Below are positions 8,931 to 18,120 of a stretch of 53,083 bases of DNA, one piece after another. Numbering within the stretch: position 1 is the first letter of the stretch; each line of letters starts with the position of its first letter. The notes beneath the pieces were generated by a model, which worked only from the letters and a program-made list of their open reading frames with translations, had not been told where the DNA came from and made no database searches. The stretch lies in the NCBI GenBank assembly GCA_913020495.1, contig CAJWBJ010000014.1, positions 1 to 53,083 on the forward strand, given 5' to 3'. Source of the DNA: an uncultured Oleiphilus sp. (GTDB lineage: Bacteria; Pseudomonadota; Gammaproteobacteria; Pseudomonadales; Oleiphilaceae). The position numbers and the translations under genes were made by a program.

Positions 8931-9599
8931 ATGAGTAAAATTTTTTTGATTCGGCATGGACAAGCATCATTCGGAAAACAAAACTATGACCAGCTTTCAG
9001 AACTTGGTTCAAAACAAGCATACTGGCTAGGACAACACCTGAAAGATATCGGCATTCAACCTTCTCGCATTATTACCGGGAGCTTAAACAGACATAAACA
9101 AACAGCCGCTTCTTTGTGCGAAGGAATGAAACTTAATTGTGACATCGAAGAACACATAGGCTGGAACGAGTTTGACTTTCATGCCATTGTTTACGCATTA
9201 CTACGAAAGCACCCGGAATTTACACCAAAAACAAATCAACCAAAGGCCTTTTTCAGCTTACTTAGAAAGGCAATGACGGCGTGGTCAGACAACACGTTGA
9301 CAGGATCACTGCCTGAGAGTTGGTCAGATTTTGAAAACCGAGTCTATGAAGCAATGCTATTTTCAAAAAATAAAGAAGCAAAAAACATACTTGTAATAAG
9401 TTCTGGCGGCGCAATTTCAATGGCACTTAAACAGCTTCTTAACATAGAAAATTCAACAATGATTGATTTAAACTTACAGACACGCAATACAAGTTTGAGC
9501 GAGATTTATTTCAATGAGAACCAAAGCCATTTGTGCTCATTTAATGCTGTTCCCCATCTGGAAACAGCTGAAAGAAGGACACATATTACTTATGCGTAA
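8931..9599 (+). CDS. Histidine phosphatase family protein
   Basis: From an ATG at 8931 this encodes 222 residues beginning MSKIFLIRHGQASFG, with the phospho-accepting RHG at 8-10. The TGSLNRHKQTA segment matches the usual [ST]xxxRxxQTA block. Near the C-terminus, where phosphoglycerate mutases have a second catalytic His (HGG), this protein reads ISSGGAIS; Ser replaces His, a feature I associate with one proteobacterial subfamily. The reading frame is open upstream to 8838, but the 31 extra residues have no homology-like content and the catalytic RHG belongs near the N-terminus, so 8931 is preferred despite a weak ribosome-binding site. Substrate unknown. Confidence 0.8.
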   Translation: MSKIFLIRHGQASFGKQNYDQLSELGSKQAYWLGQHLKDIGIQPSRIITGSLNRHKQTAASLCEGMKLNCDIEEHIGWNEFDFHAIVYALLRKHPEFTPKTNQPKAFFSLLRKAMTAWSDNTLTGSLPESWSDFENRVYEAMLFSKNKEAKNILVISSGGAISMALKQLLNIENSTMIDLNLQTRNTSLSEIYFNENQSHLCSFNAVPHLETAERRTHITYA

Positions 9600-9774
9600 A
9601 TCAGCACCAAACACCAACAATTATCCCACTCCCTAACAGTTTAGCCCTGATTGAAAGCCCTATATTTCAAAGTTTCACACTTTAATACTAGATTTAGAAT
9701 AGGTCATTATGAAAAGTTCGACAAAATGGAGTATGATGCGCGAAATTTTTTGAACTTGAGTAGGCAGCTTATTA

Positions 9775-11040
9775 ATGTCAATTAAAAATGCGTTTTATGC
9801 ACAATCTGGCGGTGTCACCGCAGTAATCAATGCTTCAGCATGTGGAATCATCGAAACAGCAAGGCAACACGGCGATAAAATCGGAAAAGTTTACGCCGGA
9901 TTTAATGGCATTATTGGCGCTTTACGAGAAGAGTTAATTGATACGAGCCTTGAAAGTGCCGAAAATATCGCCGCGCTACGCTATACGCCTAGTGGCGCAT
10001 TTGGTTCTTGCCGTTACAAATTAAAGAATTTCGAAGAAAACAAACGTGAATATGAGCGTCTAATTGCAGTATTTCAAGCTCATGATATCGGTTATTTTTT
10101 CTATAATGGTGGTGGCGACTCTCAAGATACCGCTTATAAAGTTTCACAACTAAGTGAAAAGATGGGATACCCGATTACATGTATCGGTGTACCTAAAACA
10201 GTTGATAACGACCTTCCTTTCACCGATTGCTGCCCAGGTTTTGGTTCAGTTGCTAAATACGTTGCTATTTCAACGAAAGAAGCCGCAATGGATATCGCCT
10301 CAATGTGCGAATCATCTACCAAAGTATTTATTCTTGAAGTTATGGGGCGCCACGCAGGCTGGATAGCCGCTGCAGGTGGCTTAGCAGGTAAAAATCACGA
10401 TGAAGCCCCCCATATTATTCTATTTCCGGAAGTAGCATTTGATCGAGAGAAATTTCTTGCACGTGTTGAAGATTCTGTTAAGAAAAATGGTTATTGCGTA
10501 ATTGTGGCTTCTGAAGGCACGCAATATGAAGATGGTCGCTTTGTAGCTGATGCGGGCGCTAAAGATGCTTTCGGCCACACTCAACTTGGCGGCGTTGCAC
10601 CAACTTTAGCAAACATGGTTAAGCAAACATTAGGCTATAAATACCACTGGGCTGTTGCTGACTACCTTCAACGATCAGCTAGACACATAGCTTCGGCGAC
10701 TGATGTTGACCAAGCTTACGCCATGGGTAAAGCTGCCGTTGAATTTGCAATTAACGGAAAAAACTCCGTCATGCCTATTATTGTTCGTGAAGAGTCGACA
10801 CCTTATAAATGGTCAGTTGGCGAAGCACCTTTAAGCCAAGTTGCAAATCAAGAAAAGAAAATGCCAATTCATTACATTACGGATGATGGTTTTGGAATCA
10901 CAGCAGAATGTCGTGAATATCTTGCACCACTAATTCGAGGCGAAGATTACCCTCCTTATGACGAATCTGGTCTACCTTGCTACGTTAAACTTGCTAATAC
11001 TTTAGTTGAAAAGAAACTACGTACAGATTTTGAAGTTTAA
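9775..11040 (+). CDS. pfp: Pyrophosphate-type 6-phosphofructokinase
   Basis: A 421-residue phosphofructokinase: QSGGVTAVINAS at the N-terminus, NGGGDSQDT at the donor site, the catalytic loop PKTVDND, and EVMGRHAGWIAAA. In ATP enzymes the donor motif is GGDGS and the loop is normally TIDND preceded by Gly; an Asp just before the Ser together with Lys in PKTVDND marks PPi-dependent enzymes. It should interconvert fructose 6-phosphate and fructose 1,6-bisphosphate reversibly, with pyrophosphate as phosphoryl donor, in the cytoplasm. The donor motif reads GGGDS rather than the common GGDDS. AGG lies about 10 nt before the ATG, and a strong terminator follows. Confidence 0.88.
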   Translation: MSIKNAFYAQSGGVTAVINASACGIIETARQHGDKIGKVYAGFNGIIGALREELIDTSLESAENIAALRYTPSGAFGSCRYKLKNFEENKREYERLIAVFQAHDIGYFFYNGGGDSQDTAYKVSQLSEKMGYPITCIGVPKTVDNDLPFTDCCPGFGSVAKYVAISTKEAAMDIASMCESSTKVFILEVMGRHAGWIAAAGGLAGKNHDEAPHIILFPEVAFDREKFLARVEDSVKKNGYCVIVASEGTQYEDGRFVADAGAKDAFGHTQLGGVAPTLANMVKQTLGYKYHWAVADYLQRSARHIASATDVDQAYAMGKAAVEFAINGKNSVMPIIVREESTPYKWSVGEAPLSQVANQEKKMPIHYITDDGFGITAECREYLAPLIRGEDYPPYDESGLPCYVKLANTLVEKKLRTDFEV

Positions 11041-11056
11041 TATCTGAATCAGTTTG

Positions 11057-11080
11057 AAAAGGGCTTTTTAGCCCTTTTTT
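11057..11080 (+). terminator. Bidirectional terminator between pfp and the DUF6122 gene
   Basis: AAAAGGGCT (11057-11065), TTTT loop, AGCCCTTTT (11070-11078), followed by T residues. It lies 17 nt after the pfp stop. It also works on the opposite strand, where a T run follows the stem just past the DUF6122 stop at 11084. Confidence 0.85.
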
Positions 11081-11083
11081 CAT

Positions 11084-11437
11084 TTAAGGCATATAAATCC
11101 AGCTACCTGTGTTAAAAGCACAATCAATTGAATCTAATGCCATATGAATGATTAAGCCAAGCCCAATAAATTGAAGATTCCGACTAATATTATTTTTAAA
11201 ACGAATAATAAGAGGACTAAAACTCAACAATAGATAAAAACTAATTGGAACTGGTTGATGCAGCGGATGAAACCCAATACTGCAGCGACTTGAGTCATAA
11301 ATAGGATTTGCTAGCAAATGGTCTAAATCAACTAGCATAGTTGACATCATAATAAAATAAGCAGCAGACCTGCTTTTCTTAAAAAACAACGCACTAATTA
11401 TCGCAGGGATTATGAAGTGTAATGCAATATGTATAAT
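11084..11437 (-). CDS. DUF6122 family membrane protein, apparent non-AUG start
   Basis: The minus-strand frame encodes a small polytopic membrane protein with the block MLVDLDHLLANPIYD, then CSIGFHPLH, and HMALDSIDC near the C-terminus, which I recognise as DUF6122 (function unknown). The family-like N-terminus IIHIALHFIIPAIISALFF lies upstream of the first NTG codon (TTG at 11389), so a TTG start would remove the first membrane helix. No ATG or GTG exists in frame after the TAG at 11453-11455. The best-placed start is ATT at 11435-11437, preceded by a GGGA-like sequence 8 nt away (117 residues). The frame follows the upstream Hpt gene with only that TAG between them. The start is uncertain; the family call is firmer. 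Confidence 0.65.
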   Translation of the reverse strand: MIHIALHFIIPAIISALFFKKSRSAAYFIMMSTMLVDLDHLLANPIYDSSRCSIGFHPLHQPVPISFYLLLSFSPLIIRFKNNISRNLQFIGLGLIIHMALDSIDCAFNTGSWIYMP

Positions 11438-11452
11438 ACTTAAATTCCCACT

Positions 11453-11821
11453 CTACTCAACACCACGCTCAGCTAGAACACCAACCATTTCACTCTTGAG
11501 AACGTCAAACATTTCTGAAAATATAGTTATATCCTCAGCCAAAGTATCTAATTGCCCAGAAATATATTGCTGCTCTTTTTCTAAAGCAAAATCAGAGAGT
11601 AACTCTCCCCCCACCTGAGCACTGCATGATTTAATACTGTGCGCAGAGCGAACCATGACATCTTGACTAACGCAACCATTCAGATTATTCATAGCATCTA
11701 TTTGGAGCTGAATATCTTTAAAGCCAGCTGACACAAGCTTACCCAAAATCGCTTGTAGCGAAGGGGCATAATTGTCTAATATCGAAGGGTTTAGTATTAG
11801 TTTTTTATCCATAGACTCCAT
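11453..11821 (-). CDS. Stand-alone Hpt (histidine phosphotransfer) domain protein
   Basis: A 122-residue all-helical protein with the Hpt motif SAHSIKSCSAQVGGELLSDFALEKE; His61 is the expected phosphoryl acceptor. Hpt proteins relay phosphate between hybrid kinases and response regulators. The second ATG (11812) has GGAG three bases upstream and is an alternative start. It has no receiver domain and no adjacent kinase; the nearest kinase is the large CheA-like protein at 13885, which already has its own Hpt. Its partner is therefore unknown. Confidence 0.8.
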   Translation of the reverse strand: MESMDKKLILNPSILDNYAPSLQAILGKLVSAGFKDIQLQIDAMNNLNGCVSQDVMVRSAHSIKSCSAQVGGELLSDFALEKEQQYISGQLDTLAEDITIFSEMFDVLKSEMVGVLAERGVE

Positions 11822-12021
11822 CTCAATAACATCGATAACTTATATTTCTTACCTTTAGAGTTAAAAAATCAAATCCCCAAAATCCTTAAGGTTTAAATTA
11901 GTGTAGCTTACCTCAACGCAGACACAGCTAAAATAACTTTAAATAACAATCCTCCTTCCTTTAAAAAAGAAGATGTGTCACTGTCTATGTTCTCTCAAAA
12001 GACGGAAAGGAAAAAGTATCA

Positions 12022-13431
12022 ATGAGTAGTTTTTTTACCCTAGCATCACCAGACTCCAAAAAAGTAAGTATTCCTATTACACTCATTATTTTTTCAGAAT
12101 ATTCATCTTGGTTTAAATCACAAACGACACAAGAAAAAAACTGGTTAGAGTCGAATAATTACACCGGAAAAGGCTTTTGTCTTTTGCCTAATCAGGACGG
12201 AAGCATCTCCCGAGTCATTTATGGCATTCCAGACAATGAAGATTTTTTTATTGCAGGCGACTTAGCTCTGCAACTACCTTCTGGAAATTATATTATCGAT
12301 GAAAGTTCAAGTAAAAAAGCACTTTCCACGCCACTGACCCATTTGAATTTTTTGATAAGCTGGGGGTTATCCTGTTATCAATTTGCACCTTATAAAACGA
12401 ATAAGACTCCTAACGACAATCCTCTTCCAATTCTTGTTGCAAGCTCACAAAACCTGATAGATGAGGCCGTATCATATATTGACTCAATTGCACTTGTTAG
12501 GGACTTGGTAAATACACCTGCCAGTGATTTAATGCCACAAGATATTTCAAAGCAAGTCGATCAACTAGCAAAAGAGTTTGACGCCCATTCACAACACATA
12601 ATCGGGGACGATCTACTCACACAAAATTACCCAACCATTCACGCCGTTGGACGCGCAAGTGTACATGAGCCACGTTTAATCAATCTTACTTGGGGCAATG
12701 AGAAAGCGCCCAAGGTAACTCTGGTTGGCAAAGGTGTATGCTTTGATAGCGGAGGGTTGGATTTAAAACCAACTAGTGCGATGCGCTTAATGAAAAAAGA
12801 TATGGGTGGAGCTGCTCATGTCTTAGGCCTAGCCCGCCTCATTATGTCTCAGAATTTACCTGTAAGATTACGCGTCCTAATTCCAGCTGTTGAAAATGCC
12901 GTCTCTGCAAACGCCTTTCGCCCTGGAGACGTTTTAACTACACGTAAAGGGATAACTGTTGAAATTGATAATACAGATGCAGAAGGTCGCTTAGTGCTAT
13001 GTGACGCACTCACCGAAGCAGATAGTGAATCACCCGACATAATCATTGATTTTGCTACCTTAACAGGAGCATGCCGTGTTGCTTTAGGCACTGAGCTACC
13101 AGGCTTTTTTACACAACATATTGACGTAGCGAACAACCTAAGTAAATCAGGAAATTCTGTTCATGACCCTGTCTGGCAACTTCCATTACATGCACCATAT
13201 CAAGACATGCTTAAAAGCGATATTGCAGACACACTAAATAGTGCCCCTACTGGTTTTGGTGGTGCAATTACGGCAGCACTCTACCTGCAGTTGTTTGTCT
13301 CCAAAGAAACTCACTGGGTTCATTTTGATGTCATGGCATGGAATAATCGTAAACTACCCTGTCGCCCCATTGGAGGGGAAGCATTTGGCATTCGTGCAAC
13401 ATTTGAATATTTAAATCAACGTTTTCGTTAA
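12022..13431 (+). CDS. Leucyl aminopeptidase family protein (M17)
   Basis: A 469-residue M17 metallopeptidase. The two metal-binding blocks are GKGVCFDSGG (236-245) and NTDAEGRLVLCDAL (317-330); K237, D242, D260, D319 and E321 match the catalytic and metal ligands of E. coli PepA. The C-terminal region HFDVMAWN then PCRPIGGEAFGIR is also typical. It should release N-terminal residues from peptides in the cytoplasm using two divalent metals. The divergent N-terminal domain (about 1-130) is not PepA-like, closer to the PepB-type group. A GGAAAGGAAA ribosome-binding site precedes the ATG. The DUF5062 gene follows 30 nt later and is probably co-transcribed. Confidence 0.9.
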   Translation: MSSFFTLASPDSKKVSIPITLIIFSEYSSWFKSQTTQEKNWLESNNYTGKGFCLLPNQDGSISRVIYGIPDNEDFFIAGDLALQLPSGNYIIDESSSKKALSTPLTHLNFLISWGLSCYQFAPYKTNKTPNDNPLPILVASSQNLIDEAVSYIDSIALVRDLVNTPASDLMPQDISKQVDQLAKEFDAHSQHIIGDDLLTQNYPTIHAVGRASVHEPRLINLTWGNEKAPKVTLVGKGVCFDSGGLDLKPTSAMRLMKKDMGGAAHVLGLARLIMSQNLPVRLRVLIPAVENAVSANAFRPGDVLTTRKGITVEIDNTDAEGRLVLCDALTEADSESPDIIIDFATLTGACRVALGTELPGFFTQHIDVANNLSKSGNSVHDPVWQLPLHAPYQDMLKSDIADTLNSAPTGFGGAITAALYLQLFVSKETHWVHFDVMAWNNRKLPCRPIGGEAFGIRATFEYLNQRFR

Positions 13432-13461
13432 ATCAAGATTATAAAACTAAAAAGGTAAATA

Positions 13462-13740
13462 ATGTCTTCTAAAAAATCAGCAAATAAAAAACCAAAGAAT
13501 GAAGCAATGCTACTCAAAGAAGCTATCCGAATCGGCATAATTTATAGTGAGAAACGAGGCGTTGTTTCCTTTGACCCCAATGATTCACAAGATGCAAAAA
13601 TTGAATACATCTACCGTTTACTTGTTCACGATAAGCAAGTACAGCCTTTAGCAAAGGAAGACTTAACATTAGTAAAAATGAAGCATAAATTGGTGATGTG
13701 GCTATATAAACAACTACCTGATGGTCATGCGCTCAAATAG
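13462..13740 (+). CDS. DUF5062 family protein
   Basis: A 92-residue basic protein. NEAMLLKEAIRIGIIYSEKR, then EYIYRLLVHDKQVQPLA and MKHKLVMWLYKQLP match the short DUF5062 family found in Vibrio and relatives, of unknown function. A plausible AAAGG ribosome-binding site is present. It follows the aminopeptidase closely. Confidence 0.82.
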   Translation: MSSKKSANKKPKNEAMLLKEAIRIGIIYSEKRGVVSFDPNDSQDAKIEYIYRLLVHDKQVQPLAKEDLTLVKMKHKLVMWLYKQLPDGHALK

Positions 13741-13830
13741 TAAAGCTTAGTTTTTTAAGCATTTCAGCCAGTCGATTCTTAAGGATTCATTAAAATAACG
13801 ACAAGTCTGATAACCATATTAGGAAGACAC

Positions 13831-13856
13831 AAAAAAGGCATCAATAAGATGCCTTT
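13831..13856 (-). terminator. Rho-independent terminator for the CheA-like kinase gene
   Basis: AAAGGCATC (13834-13842) pairs with GATGCCTTT (13848-13856) around a 5-nt loop. On the minus strand it is followed by six T residues, 28 nt after the kinase stop. The plus-strand side (TTTAATAA) is weaker, so it may also slow transcription from the DUF5062 side. Confidence 0.8.
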
Positions 13857-13884
13857 AATAATCTAGTTACGATAAAAGAATAAC

Positions 13885-16800
13885 TTAAGCTGTTTTATCA
13901 AAGCTCAAAGCCACTTTATAAAATGAAGCTGGGATTTTAATATATGTAGTAAATGGACGGAAGTCATCATCTTCAGCGCCTTCACCTAATATCACTTCAA
14001 TCCCTCCACCGGCTTGCTCCAAAAATCCTTTAACTGCATCCATACCAACACCCCGGCCAGATACATCCGTAACCTCATCTGCTGTAGAGAAACCTGAAGA
14101 AAATATTAAATTAGCAATTTCTGTCGCAGAAGGTCTTGGTGCATCTTCGGCGTACATTCCTTTTTCTATCGCCATTTTATAAATTCGGGTAATCGCTAAA
14201 CCACGACCATCGTCACTCACAGACAAATTAGAAAACTCTCCTTCTCGAGTAACATGAAGTTGAATTTTACCCGACTCAGGCTTACCTTTTTCCAAACGCT
14301 CATCAATAGCTTCAATACCATGATCCATTGCATTACGGAAAACATGCATGAATATATTATTTAAAGTACTTTGAGCTTCACTTTCAATCAGGATATCCGA
14401 GTTATCAATATCCATGATTGGTTTACCCTTACCGAGCTGGTCCGCCAATGAATTTGCAGATTCAATCACATCTGAAATAACCTCTGATAAGGGTTGTGCG
14501 TCAACAGAGATTAGTAGGCTATAAGCCTCAGAAACAACACCCTTAACACTTTCAGGAATACCACTATCCGTCAGTGATTTAATGTTTTCTAGCCATGACG
14601 ATACACGTTCTGGATCAAGAGATACGCCACTTGTCACCTCACCATCACGCCCCAACTTATCTCTAAATACATCAGCATAGCGACTAATAATTTCTTCAGC
14701 ACCGCTTAAATCCACAAGAAGCTGTTGAGCATCCCACTTAACATCCTCATTCTTACGAAGGTCGTCATAGGTACTTTCAATTTCATGAACAATATCAGTG
14801 ATATTTTTCAAAGCATAGGTTCGCGCATTACCTTTTACGGTATGCATGCATCTAAATAAATTAGCGATCGCATCCAAATCTTTTTCAGCTGTCGCTTCAA
14901 TAATGCCGCGACATTCTGCCAGAAAGTCGATAGATGTTTTGATAAAGTCACTGAACTTAGCAGCGTCTACAGCTAAAATCTCACCAATAATAGCAAGCTC
15001 TTGCTTCTGCCCTTCCGCTTCCGCTTCTAAGGCTTTTAACTCGGTAACATCTCTGACAGTTACCATTAGTTTATCGACTTCGTCATCATCATTAATGATA
15101 GGATCCCAGTCTAATTCAAGGATCTTCTCTCGACCATCTTCTACTTTAATCGTCATTTCAGTTAAGAGGCAATGCGAGTTGAACTCGTACATCATTTCAT
15201 CTTCGCCAACAATTGCGTCCACCGCAGTGATATTTTGGTCAACAGAATCTGAACCAGCTGTGGTTGCATTAAACAGTAAATCTGCAAAATTCCGATCTGC
15301 AATTCGATCTGTTTCGAAAATTGTTTCTAGGTATAAAGCATACTCAGAATGAATAAGCCCACCAGCAGTAATTGTAAATAGCCCTTGGTGCATATTTGCC
15401 ATCATACTGGCAATATCATTATTTTTTTGTCTTAGCTCTGCAGTACGCTCCTGAATTCTAATTTCTAAGTTTCTGTTCTGTTCTTCTATCACTTCCCGCA
15501 TTCTGAGACTCTTAATCGTCGTCACCAAAGATCGCGCAACAGAAGAAACAAACTCATAATCACTATCAGCGAAACTAACTGTTTTAACATCACCAGATAA
15601 ATTAATAACACCGACTAAAATATCTTTATCAACTAACGGTACACATAACAATGCGCGTTCAGTATCACCTTCCTGAGAAACAAAGCTCTTATCTTTTGAT
15701 GTATTAGGAACAAAAATAATTTTTTTAGTTTCTGCAGCTTTACCAATAACTCCTTCACCCATTTTAAATTTAATACTTTCAGAACCGGGCTCAATTGTTT
15801 TGGGTGGGAAACATGCCTTAACTTCTAACTGCTGGTTATCATTTGTTAAAAACACAGAGCCTTGACCAACACCAATTTTTTCATGCATGCTTTGAAGCAC
15901 TTCTTCTAAAGCAGAATTCTGGCTTTGCGAACTAGCTAGTGAACGACCAATCGTATTTAGTTTAGCTAAGTCAATCATCTTCTTTCGAATAGCCAAACGC
16001 ATTGAGTTGAAGTTCTGAGTCGCTAATACAAGAAGTACTATCAACATAATAATCGAAAGTTTGAAACCAAAATCTAAGTTACTTGATACTTCTTCTTGGA
16101 GAACATTGAATTGAGCGTCTGCAGATTTAAGTAATTCATCCAGACCTTCAATAGATTGACTAACTGCGGCATCAGCTTCACTTAATTTTAATTTGGCTAC
16201 TTCAGTTTTCTCAAGTTGACTCTTTTTATAATCAACAATAGAAGGTTTAACCTCCATATACTTTAAAAATGCCTCGTACCCTGAAACAGCCGGAGGTAGA
16301 AGCCCTTCCTCATCAAAGCCGGTGAATATATCGGCACCTTTATCAAACCAGTTCTTTGAGTCATTAATAATAAAAACAAAGCCATTCATCTCATCGTCAA
16401 GGAGTTCAAAGTCCTGAGCAATTTTAATTTCTTTTATTGTTTTGAAGGCTGGAAGCATATTGGTATCAGCATTACCAGCAAAACCTGCGACTAACTCCAT
16501 GTCCTTTTCATATTCTTCTGGCGCCATATAATATTGAATCTCGACTAATGCCGAACCTACATCATCAGCCAAAGTAAATAAGGTATCCGCCTCTTGTAGC
16601 ATGCTATCTCGAGCAGACAATACTTCTAACTTTGACTCAAACATCTCATTTACAGCATAGCGGTATAAGTCATAATTACTTTTTATGCCTATTACTAGTG
16701 TTTGCATATCTGAATCTTTTGACGCTAAAACCTGAAGATTCGCATAGAGTTCATCAAATTTTTCAGTACCAATTTCAAAATCTTTTTTATATGTGAAAAT

Positions 16801-17034
16801 TTCTTCTTGGTTTGCCGCGTTAAAAGCTAACGAGCTTAATTTTGCTAATTTCAGTAACTGGATCTGGACATTATTACTCTCTTTTACGACAGGTACTGCT
16901 GTTTCGTTTACTCGAGTAGATGAACCATTGATATCATTTAAATTCCATAAGGAAGACAAACCCGAGGTTAATAACAGTAATATTATGGTGGCAAAACCAA
17001 CACCGACTTTCTGATTAAAACTTAATTGAAACAT
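13885..17034 (-). CDS. Membrane CheA-like histidine kinase (4HB-like sensor, GAF, PAS-like, Hpt, HATPase)
   Basis: A 1049-residue membrane kinase. Two membrane helices (about 10-28 and 322-342) enclose a helical periplasmic sensor of about 290 residues resembling four-helix-bundle MCP sensors. A GAF domain (about 372-510), a coiled coil (512-540) and a PAS-like domain (about 545-665) follow. The Hpt domain carries CMHTVKGNART with H731. The ATPase domain is CheA-type: N box HVFRNAMDHGIE (897-908), DDGRG (941-945), SSGFSTA (979-985) and GRGVGMD (993-999). The chain ends about 50 residues later, so no CheW-like P5 domain and no receiver domain are present. It should phosphorylate H731 and then a receiver such as the CheY at 19815. 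It is divergent from the MCP-like gene across 248 nt. Confidence 0.85.
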   Translation of the reverse strand: MFQLSFNQKVGVGFATIILLLLTSGLSSLWNLNDINGSSTRVNETAVPVVKESNNVQIQLLKLAKLSSLAFNAANQEEIFTYKKDFEIGTEKFDELYANLQVLASKDSDMQTLVIGIKSNYDLYRYAVNEMFESKLEVLSARDSMLQEADTLFTLADDVGSALVEIQYYMAPEEYEKDMELVAGFAGNADTNMLPAFKTIKEIKIAQDFELLDDEMNGFVFIINDSKNWFDKGADIFTGFDEEGLLPPAVSGYEAFLKYMEVKPSIVDYKKSQLEKTEVAKLKLSEADAAVSQSIEGLDELLKSADAQFNVLQEEVSSNLDFGFKLSIIMLIVLLVLATQNFNSMRLAIRKKMIDLAKLNTIGRSLASSQSQNSALEEVLQSMHEKIGVGQGSVFLTNDNQQLEVKACFPPKTIEPGSESIKFKMGEGVIGKAAETKKIIFVPNTSKDKSFVSQEGDTERALLCVPLVDKDILVGVINLSGDVKTVSFADSDYEFVSSVARSLVTTIKSLRMREVIEEQNRNLEIRIQERTAELRQKNNDIASMMANMHQGLFTITAGGLIHSEYALYLETIFETDRIADRNFADLLFNATTAGSDSVDQNITAVDAIVGEDEMMYEFNSHCLLTEMTIKVEDGREKILELDWDPIINDDDEVDKLMVTVRDVTELKALEAEAEGQKQELAIIGEILAVDAAKFSDFIKTSIDFLAECRGIIEATAEKDLDAIANLFRCMHTVKGNARTYALKNITDIVHEIESTYDDLRKNEDVKWDAQQLLVDLSGAEEIISRYADVFRDKLGRDGEVTSGVSLDPERVSSWLENIKSLTDSGIPESVKGVVSEAYSLLISVDAQPLSEVISDVIESANSLADQLGKGKPIMDIDNSDILIESEAQSTLNNIFMHVFRNAMDHGIEAIDERLEKGKPESGKIQLHVTREGEFSNLSVSDDGRGLAITRIYKMAIEKGMYAEDAPRPSATEIANLIFSSGFSTADEVTDVSGRGVGMDAVKGFLEQAGGGIEVILGEGAEDDDFRPFTTYIKIPASFYKVALSFDKTA

Positions 17035-17282
17035 AGTTATTTTCTTTCTGTCACAAGATTTAAGGTACTTCTTCTATTTTACTCTAGCGCAGATTTTTGA
17101 AATGTCTTGTTTTATGCCGTTCTTTTCATCAACTAATCAAAAATCCGTGTTTTTTGCTTTTTTTCCGTTTTATTTTAAGAATCTACGGCAAGTTTTTAAT
17201 ATGCTGCTAATATATTTTTAATAGCGTTTAGATACATCTACAACTTAACTTTCATATTCCACTATTAAGCATTACAAAAACT

Positions 17283-18044
17283 ATGGATTACAGCCTTATT
17301 TCTTTTACAGCAGGCGCCTTTATTATTGGCGCTCTTATTGCGTATAGAATGTCTCAAAAAGCAGGACAAGCCTTACTTTCTGCAGCCAATACACAAATAC
17401 AAACTCTTGAGAATCAAGTACTCGATAAAATAGACAAAACAGAACACTTGGACCAAGTGTCTAAACTCGAGCAAAGTAATGCACAACTAAACCAGCAGCT
17501 TGAAAACCTACAAGATCAAATTATTGATACTCAAAATACTGCAGAAGAAAACAAATTTGCCATTATTAATGAATACGAAACAAAACAGCAGGAACTTGTT
17601 GACGCACACCAAGCAGATCAAACATTCCTAAAAGAGCAATTAGACCAAGTAGAAAAAGATTTAGCTGAACTCGCTGATCTATTAGTTACATTTGAAAGAT
17701 GGCACGAAAGCCTGACACAGTTAATGCTACATAATGCTGAAATGCATAAACAAAACCAAGAGTTTTTCAACATTGTAAAACAGATTGTTATTTTGGCTTT
17801 AAATGCTGCCATTGAAGCCGCTCGCGCTGGTGAGCATGGCCGAGGATTTGCCGTAGTAGCAGACGAAGTTAGAAACCTGGCAATGCGAAGCCAAGAACTA
17901 AGTGAAAGCTATAAAGAGAATCTTAATAAGAATGACTTTTTAACAACAGCTACATTTCAGGATATTCAGGCTGGCGGCAAAATGATTCTAACAGATGTCT
18001 CAGCAACCACTGAAATTGTCAAACAAGCACTTCAAAGACTCTAA
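17283..18044 (+). CDS. Sensor-less MCP-like signalling protein
   Basis: A 253-residue protein with one N-terminal membrane helix (about 5-22), a long coiled coil (about 35-135) and the methyl-accepting hairpin tip [15 protein letters not shown] followed by [15 protein letters not shown] (169-200). There is no periplasmic or cytoplasmic sensor domain and no HAMP, so it probably relays signals from another protein or acts as a scaffold. Just before the tip, the canonical IAxQTN reads IVKQIV; residues that help trimer packing and CheA/CheW contact in E. coli Tsr are changed. No obvious Shine-Dalgarno precedes the ATG. It heads a plus-strand set with the two CheX-like genes and cheY. Confidence 0.8.
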   Translation: MDYSLISFTAGAFIIGALIAYRMSQKAGQALLSAANTQIQTLENQVLDKIDKTEHLDQVSKLEQSNAQLNQQLENLQDQIIDTQNTAEENKFAIINEYETKQQELVDAHQADQTFLKEQLDQVEKDLAELADLLVTFERWHESLTQLMLHNAEMHKQNQEFFNIVKQIVILALNAAIEAARAGEHGRGFAVVADEVRNLAMRSQELSESYKENLNKNDFLTTATFQDIQAGGKMILTDVSATTEIVKQALQRL

Positions 18045-18120
18045 CTTCTATCAAATAAGGTTTATCTAACAATAGAAACATGCAAACCAAAAGAACACAC
18101 TGTAGAACGGCATTTTTAAT

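Noticed and set aside
9380..9460. Missing second catalytic His in the histidine phosphatase as a sign of inactivity
   Set aside because: I associate Ser-Gly-Gly at this position with one subfamily of these phosphatases, so it is not evidence of decay by itself.
14846..15352. A 168-codon open frame opposite the CheA-like kinase
   Set aside because: Ser/Thr/Ile-rich translation typical of an antisense shadow; the opposite strand encodes recognisable domains.
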